In this document: one piece after another, positions 15,748 through 19,635 of the stretch
How positions within the stretch are numbered: position 1 is the first letter of the stretch
Layout: each line of letters opens with the position of its first letter
Origin: Gammaproteobacteria bacterium
Lineage (GTDB): Bacteria > Pseudomonadota > Gammaproteobacteria > Pseudomonadales > Pseudohongiellaceae
DNA: 19,635 nucleotides
Reading direction: 5' to 3'
Assembly (NCBI GenBank): GCA_003514305.1
Contig: DORE01000056.1
Coordinates: 1 to 19,635, forward strand
The notes under the pieces: model-generated
Told to the model about the DNA's origin: nothing
The model's database searches: none
The model's input: only the letters and a program-made list of their open reading frames with translations
Made by a program: the position numbers and the translations under genes

Positions 15748-17076
15748 TTACGCCTCTGCCTCCACGTCACCACCCTGGGACTCGGGTTTAATTGCTTCCT
15801 GATAGGACACCTGCTTATCGGAAATCTCTGCTTGCTCGATTATAAAATCGAAAACCTGATCTTCCATCACCGAAGACTCGATTCCCTGCAACTGCTCTTC
15901 GTTACTGTAATACCACTTCACAACTTCTTCTGGCGACTCGTAAGTGGCAGCGATTTCTTCCACTGCCGCTCTCACTTTATCGGCGTCAGCCTTAATGCTC
16001 TGTTGCGCTATTACCTCACCCAAGATTAGGCCAAGGGTTACGCGACGTTTGGCTTGATCCAGAAAAAGGTCGTCTGGCATTGTGTTAGGGTCAAGTCTCT
16101 GGCCGCCACCCATCTGCTGAACCGTTTGTTGCTTAAGTTGTTGTATTTCATTGCTCATTAGGGCTGCCGGGATCTTCACTTCAATATCTGAGACCAGAGA
16201 ATCCATTAGTGTCGTTTTCAGTTTATTGCGCGAGGCGCTTTTCATTTCACGCTGCATGTTTTTGCTGACCTCCTCACGAAAAGCCTCATCGCCGCCCTCT
16301 TCAACACCGAAGCTCTTAAAGAACTCCTCGTCGACCTGGGGCAGGTTCTGTTCGCTCACCGTATTAAGCTTGAGGTCGAATTCGACTTCGGCGCCGGCTA
16401 GCTCATCACTCTGATACTCCTCTGGGAATTTCAGTTGCAGTGTAAAGTGCTCTCCTGCTGACTTACCAATTACGCCGTCCTCGAAGCCAGGGATCATCCG
16501 TTCAGAACCCAGTACAAGATTTTGACCAACTGCGTTGCCACCCTCAAATTCCTCACCCTCTTTTTTACCCACGTAATCAATGTTGACCATATCGCCATCG
16601 GCGGCTGCTCGCTCAACAGGCTCCCAGGTTTGCCTCTGTTTGCGAAGCGTCTCGATCATTTCGTCAATATCATCTGCTGAAACCTCTGCAACCAGGCGTT
16701 CAGCCTTTATCCCAGCAAAGTCAGGCAACACAATCTCGGGATAAATCTCAAAAATAGCAACGAACTCAAGGTCCTTTCCTTCGTCCATGATGGTAGGCTC
16801 GATCCTTGGTTGCCCCGCAGGCTTAAGACTCTCCTGCGCTATGGCTTCAAAGTAAGTCTGATTCATCAATTCGCCAACTACCTCTTGCCGAACGCCTTTG
16901 CCAAACTTGTTTTTCACCACCCGAAGCGGCACTTTTCCTTGACGAAACCCATTGAGGCGGATTGTCTGCGCGGCTTCTTTAAGTCGCGTGTTGACTGCCA
17001 TATCGACCCGCTCCCCGGGCACCGCTATCGTTAACTTTCGTTCTAGTCCTTCAGTTGTCTCTACTGAAACCTGCAT
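15748..17076 (-). CDS. tig: trigger factor, ribosome-associated chaperone
   Basis: The 442-residue chaperone binds the ribosomal exit tunnel and shelters nascent chains. The ribosome-docking loop GFRQGKVP is at 43-50. An FKBP-type isomerase domain spans about 160-245 (DGDMVNIDYVGK, then GFEDGVIGKSAGE), followed by the helical C-terminal arms. The end is acidic (ESQGGDVEAEA). Length is close to the 432 residues of E. coli. GAGGT lies seven bases before the ATG. It is the first gene of the tig-clpP-clpX-lon-hupB-ppiD cluster, so the cluster's main promoter should lie in 17077-17465. Confidence 0.97.
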   Translation of the reverse strand: MQVSVETTEGLERKLTIAVPGERVDMAVNTRLKEAAQTIRLNGFRQGKVPLRVVKNKFGKGVRQEVVGELMNQTYFEAIAQESLKPAGQPRIEPTIMDEGKDLEFVAIFEIYPEIVLPDFAGIKAERLVAEVSADDIDEMIETLRKQRQTWEPVERAAADGDMVNIDYVGKKEGEEFEGGNAVGQNLVLGSERMIPGFEDGVIGKSAGEHFTLQLKFPEEYQSDELAGAEVEFDLKLNTVSEQNLPQVDEEFFKSFGVEEGGDEAFREEVSKNMQREMKSASRNKLKTTLMDSLVSDIEVKIPAALMSNEIQQLKQQTVQQMGGGQRLDPNTMPDDLFLDQAKRRVTLGLILGEVIAQQSIKADADKVRAAVEEIAATYESPEEVVKWYYSNEEQLQGIESSVMEDQVFDFIIEQAEISDKQVSYQEAIKPESQGGDVEAEA

Positions 17077-17465
17077 GTTTTTACCTCGTTCGATTCAGAG
17101 TCGCTGAAGCACGATGCTGGCGACAGGTTGCTTTGAGCCGTTGCTATAAAAATAACCCAAAACGGCTAAGCCAGAGCGGAGAAAACGCCCTGTTTACACC
17201 GAATTTCAATAGCTTACGAAGATATACCGGGCGAGCAAAAGGCGGGATTTTCCCACATCGATTTGGGGACTGCAACGCCTGTTAGGGTTGATCTAAATGC
17301 TGAATGTCTGGCAATCTGCTAATGACCTTCACAACTTGCGAATTCTGAGTCGTTAATCACGAAACCAATACCGTGCGGCATAATCATAATGTTTAGGCAA
17401 AAGCTCGGCATTCAAGACATCTCGTTGCAGAAGATCACTGTCGTTTGTCGCCAGGAGTGAGACAT
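17077..17465. promoter_or_regulatory. divergent intergenic region between tig and mobA
   Basis: This 389-base gap holds no supported gene and should carry the tig promoter (minus strand) and the mobA promoter (plus strand). An inverted repeat AGCCGTT/AACGGCT (17136-17142 with 17161-17167) lies 60 bases before tig, around an AT-rich loop. Tandem CATAAT hexamers at 17379-17384 and 17385-17390 are possible -10 elements for mobA but have no good -35. On the minus strand TTGAAA occurs near 17210 without a matching -10. Confidence 0.45.
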
Positions 17466-18095
17466 TTGTCCATTGAATTTCCCAACACTTCATCTCAAAT
17501 TACGGGAGTCATTCTGGCTGGAGGCAGATCAAGACGGATGGGCGGCGACAAACCGCAGCAAATATTAAAGGGCAAGAGCCTTCTTGAATATGTGGTGGAG
17601 CTTGCCGCGCCCCAGGTCGACGAGCTGGTCCTTTCGAGCAACTCCTCAGCTGCTTTTTTCCAGCAATTCGGTTTGCCCATCGTAACGGACCGAGATTCCT
17701 TTCAGGCTGGCCCTTTGCTTGGCATCGCAAGCGTTATGACCTGGATCGCAGAAACCCACCCCAAGCCAGCTGCACTGCCACTTGTCGCGTGCTTTCCTGT
17801 TGATGTCCCAATTTTTCCAGAAACCCTAGTCGAAGTACTCAAACATGCGATCATCGAACGAAAAAAACAAGTAGCTTTCGCCCGCCAAGCCGGACAAATA
17901 CAGCCTCTCTTCTCTTTGTGGGCCCTTTCTGCGGCGCCTTTCGTCGATAGGGCGCTACGCGCGGGGATATCTGGACCGAAACAGATGCTATCGAAACTTG
18001 ACGCGACAATAGTAGAAATTCAGTGCCTGTCAGAACTGGATTTCACCAATCTCAATACCAAACAGGATATGCTGGCACTGGCCGAAAAACTTTGA
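17466..18095 (+). CDS. mobA: molybdenum cofactor guanylyltransferase MobA
   Basis: The 209-residue enzyme transfers GMP from GTP to Mo-molybdopterin, giving the bis-MGD cofactor of bacterial molybdoenzymes. The nucleotide-binding signature LAGGRSRRMGGDK is at residues 17-29, GPLLG at 82-86, and the metal-binding aspartate of the family's CDxP motif is D113 in PVDVP. The C-terminal FTNLNT matches the usual FxNvNTPE. No ATG is near; TTG at 17466 is preferred because AGGAG ends eight bases before it. The frame continues to another TTG at 17445, and a GTG at 17457 is an alternative. No other cofactor gene is nearby, which is common for mobA. The preceding Cys of CDxP is valine here. Confidence 0.88.
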   Translation: MSIEFPNTSSQITGVILAGGRSRRMGGDKPQQILKGKSLLEYVVELAAPQVDELVLSSNSSAAFFQQFGLPIVTDRDSFQAGPLLGIASVMTWIAETHPKPAALPLVACFPVDVPIFPETLVEVLKHAIIERKKQVAFARQAGQIQPLFSLWALSAAPFVDRALRAGISGPKQMLSKLDATIVEIQCLSELDFTNLNTKQDMLALAEKL

Positions 18096-18319
18096 GAAGC
18101 TATTCACGAGCAGTGCCTCATTCACGACTAAACCCAGATTTTGTTCGAAGTCGATGAGCGGTTTTGTATTTAGAGGTAATGCGAGCCAGATCAAAAAAAT
18201 CAAAAACTGGGCACTCAATCTATAGGGCGATTGTTGACAAGAAAGTCTTCGCTAATTAGCGGTACCGTCTAGCGTCGGCTTTCGTAAAAACAGGAACCGC
18301 AATTGCAGGACGAGATGAC

Positions 18320-18523
18320 ATGAAAAAGCTGACATCGGCGCCGGTGAACCAAAGATCAACTCAAGACCACGCGACAGCGATATACAGACAGGATAATCTT
18401 TGGTACTACCAAACTGAAAAAGGGCAAGAAATTGGCCCGTTCAGATACCGCTCTGAAGCTCAGAGCAACCTAGACAAATTTCTGTCCGAACTCAAACAGC
18501 GGCTAGACAATGAATCAAAATAG
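18320..18523 (+). CDS. small protein resembling DUF6316, function unknown
   Basis: The 67-residue protein has a basic N-terminus. Its core runs from IYRQDNLWYYQTEKG to IGPFRYRSEAQ (about 21-48), then an amphipathic helix, NLDKFLSELKQRLDN. The WYY-T-(E/R)-G-x-x-x-GPF pattern is what I recall for DUF6316, a short soluble family of Pseudomonas and relatives that reads like a GYF- or WW-like mini-fold. No signal peptide or membrane segment is present. The ATG has AGGA with suitable spacing. It stands 224 bases after mobA on the same strand, so a link to mobA is not established. Confidence 0.65.
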   Translation: MKKLTSAPVNQRSTQDHATAIYRQDNLWYYQTEKGQEIGPFRYRSEAQSNLDKFLSELKQRLDNESK

Positions 18524-18962
18524 GCGGCCACTGCCCATTAAGCAAGCCGTCTCGGCAACGGCGATTTGCCGCAAATCGGCTTTGCGCGGCGGCATGGAAC
18601 CACCCGCAAATAAACCGAGATCTTATCAATTTCATCGCGTGCGCTATGTAATTAAACACAACCGGTATCAGTTCAAGCTTTGCCAACGAATGGTCTTGGC
18701 AGGATCTGAGATCCGGACTGCTTATCCAGGCTGAAATTGGGTCACCCTTGTTTACACTCACACATTGAAATCGCGTAGTAATGATCACACTCGATCTTTA
18801 TTTATTGCGAGCTTCTGATTCACGATGATCGGATAAGTCCTGTCCTCTGAACGAGACCCAAATATGCGCAGCCCATTGCTGCCCCGCGGTGTAATAGCCT
18901 CATTCATCTGCCCTAAAGAGAGAACGCTTTCGTTGTAAATTGGCAAAAGCGCTTGAACTGAA
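18524..18962. other. 439-base stretch without a supported gene
   Basis: Nothing here is convincingly coding. It contains a tight palindrome CGATTTG-CCG-CAAATCG (18562-18578) inside a GC-rich segment, and a second short palindrome GGATC-TGA-GATCC (18702-18714). On the minus strand an open frame (18785-19054) starts inside msrB and runs 178 bases beyond its stop. Other frames in this stretch lack ribosome sites. No clear terminator for msrB is visible. Confidence 0.4.
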
Positions 18963-19394
18963 TCACTGCTTTCTTCCCTTGACCTCAAAATCGAGAGAGG
19001 CGGAATTAATGCAATATCGCAAGCCAGTTTCTGGGGGACCGTCGGGGAAAACATGTCCTAAATGTGAATCACACTTGCCGCAGATGACCTCTGTCCGGTT
19101 CATGCCGTGAGAATGATCCGCTACTTCTTTAACGGTCTCTGACCCAGCCGGCTGATAAAAGCTCGGCCATCCTGAGCCTGAATCGTACTTGGTTTTTGAC
19201 AGAAAAAGCGTTTCACCACAGGCTGCACAAAGGTAACTTCCCTCATCCTTATGATTCCAGTATTTTCCTGAAAACGCTCGCTCGGTTCCTTTTTCCCTTA
19301 AGATATGGAACTGATCAGGATCAAGCTCTTCTCGCCAGTCTGCTTCGGTTTTTTGAAGTTCAGGTTTTCCGCACTTCTTGGCATCTTCATTCAT
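18963..19394 (-). CDS. msrB: peptide-methionine (R)-S-oxide reductase MsrB
   Basis: The 143-residue enzyme reduces the R-epimer of methionine sulfoxide in proteins, repairing oxidative damage. Zinc is held by C56-x2-C59 and C105-x2-C108. The catalytic cysteine is C128 in RYCINSASLDF. The substrate-pocket motifs SGSGWPSFY and the HxxHVFPDGP region (HLGHVFPDGP) are intact. GGAG lies about ten bases before the ATG at 19394. It appears monocistronic. Only a 15-residue tail follows the catalytic Cys, so regeneration is probably by thioredoxin acting with an upstream resolving cysteine; which one I cannot say. Confidence 0.95.
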   Translation of the reverse strand: MNEDAKKCGKPELQKTEADWREELDPDQFHILREKGTERAFSGKYWNHKDEGSYLCAACGETLFLSKTKYDSGSGWPSFYQPAGSETVKEVADHSHGMNRTEVICGKCDSHLGHVFPDGPPETGLRYCINSASLDFEVKGRKQ

Positions 19395-19498
19395 CTTTAA
19401 TATTCTCCAAAAACCAGCGCTAATTTCTGTTAATAATGAATCACTGGTAGTCTGTTTTTTTCATAGTTGTGCCACAGGCTCTGCGCGAACGTTCTTGG

Positions 19499-19516
19499 GC
19501 CTCGACATTTCGAGGC
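19499..19516. repeat. seven-base inverted repeat between msrB and the right-edge gene
   Basis: GCCTCGA (19499-19505) and TCGAGGC (19510-19516) form a perfect hairpin around CATT. There is no T-run on either side, so it is more likely a binding site or leader structure than a terminator. It lies about 105 bases upstream of msrB and 97 upstream of the ATG at 19613. A TATACT at 19536-19541 could be a -10 for the plus-strand gene, without a matching -35. Confidence 0.35.
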
Positions 19517-19612
19517 GGCATCAGAGCAGCTGGGTTATACTAAGAATAGACTAAGCTTAAACCTCAGCCCAACATTTGACTAAAAGAATTTACGCTCCGA
19601 GCAAAGTCAACC

Positions 19613-19635
19613 ATGAATAATAAAAACGCGTCAAC
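19613..19635 (+). CDS. possible start of a plus-strand gene, cut by window edge
   Basis: ATG at 19613 opens a frame reading MNNKNAS before the window ends. There is only a weak GAG-type ribosome site. The divergent arrangement with msrB and the TATACT element upstream make a gene start plausible, but seven codons do not allow identification. Confidence 0.25.

Noticed and set aside
18234..18262. Perfect TTGACA at 18234-18239 as a promoter for the DUF6316-like gene
   Set aside because: At 16-18 bases downstream there is no acceptable -10 (TAGCGG and neighbours); only TAATTA at 13 bases fits, which is too close.
18492..18788. Minus-strand open frame of 98 codons after the DUF6316-like gene
   Set aside because: It overlaps the end of the plus-strand gene, has no ribosome site and shows no recognisable domain.
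1..19635. CRISPR array, insertion sequence, prophage or tRNA/rRNA gene
   Set aside because: No spaced direct repeats, transposase or integrase motifs, terminal inverted repeats or cloverleaf/rRNA sequence were seen on either strand.

Overview
The window is an ordinary chromosomal segment of a gammaproteobacterium. The gene order points to the Pseudomonadales/Cellvibrionales-type lineages, and a marine relative is plausible. Two conserved blocks support this. The first is a methyltransferase-rnhA-dnaQ string divergent from gloB-mltD. The second is tig-clpP-clpX-lon-hupB-ppiD running head-on into fabI. From memory, Pseudomonas carries both blocks close together in this arrangement. I see no phage, transposon, CRISPR array, tRNA or rRNA gene.

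Left part (1-3388, all minus strand): a truncated multi-spanning ion transporter of the ArsB/NhaD (CitMHS) superfamily, then dnaQ (proofreading subunit of DNA polymerase III), rnhA (RNase HI) and a YafS-like SAM methyltransferase. The transporter has a roughly 165-base leader. It contains a compact 44-base two-stem element (1075-1118) that looks like a cis-regulatory RNA and may be a Na+-sensing riboswitch. This is the most interesting non-coding signal in the window.

Middle (3531-8349, plus strand): gloB (glyoxalase II), mltD (lipoprotein lytic transglycosylase with three LysM repeats), a POT-family proton/peptide symporter, and fabI (enoyl-ACP reductase). The POT gene sits where Pseudomonas, as I recall, has an ABC peptide-uptake cluster. 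A hairpin terminator lies between the convergent fabI and ppiD.

Right-centre (8392-17076, minus strand): the protein-quality-control cluster, transcribed tig, clpP, clpX, lon, hupB, ppiD. Trigger factor and PpiD are chaperones/foldases at the ribosome and in the periplasm. ClpXP and Lon are the main cytosolic ATP-dependent proteases, and HU is a nucleoid protein. The cluster looks split into several transcription units: a sigma-32-like promoter precedes lon, a strong sigma-70 promoter precedes hupB, and a 21-bp perfect hairpin terminator separates hupB from ppiD.

Right end (17466-19635): mobA (molybdopterin guanylyltransferase, TTG start), a 67-residue protein resembling DUF6316, a 439-base stretch without a supported gene, msrB (methionine-R-sulfoxide reductase, minus strand), and the first codons of a possible plus-strand gene at the edge.

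No clear new multi-gene system is visible. The leads worth following are regulatory (transporter leader, lon and hupB promoters), one context substitution (POT transporter) and one small uncharacterised protein.
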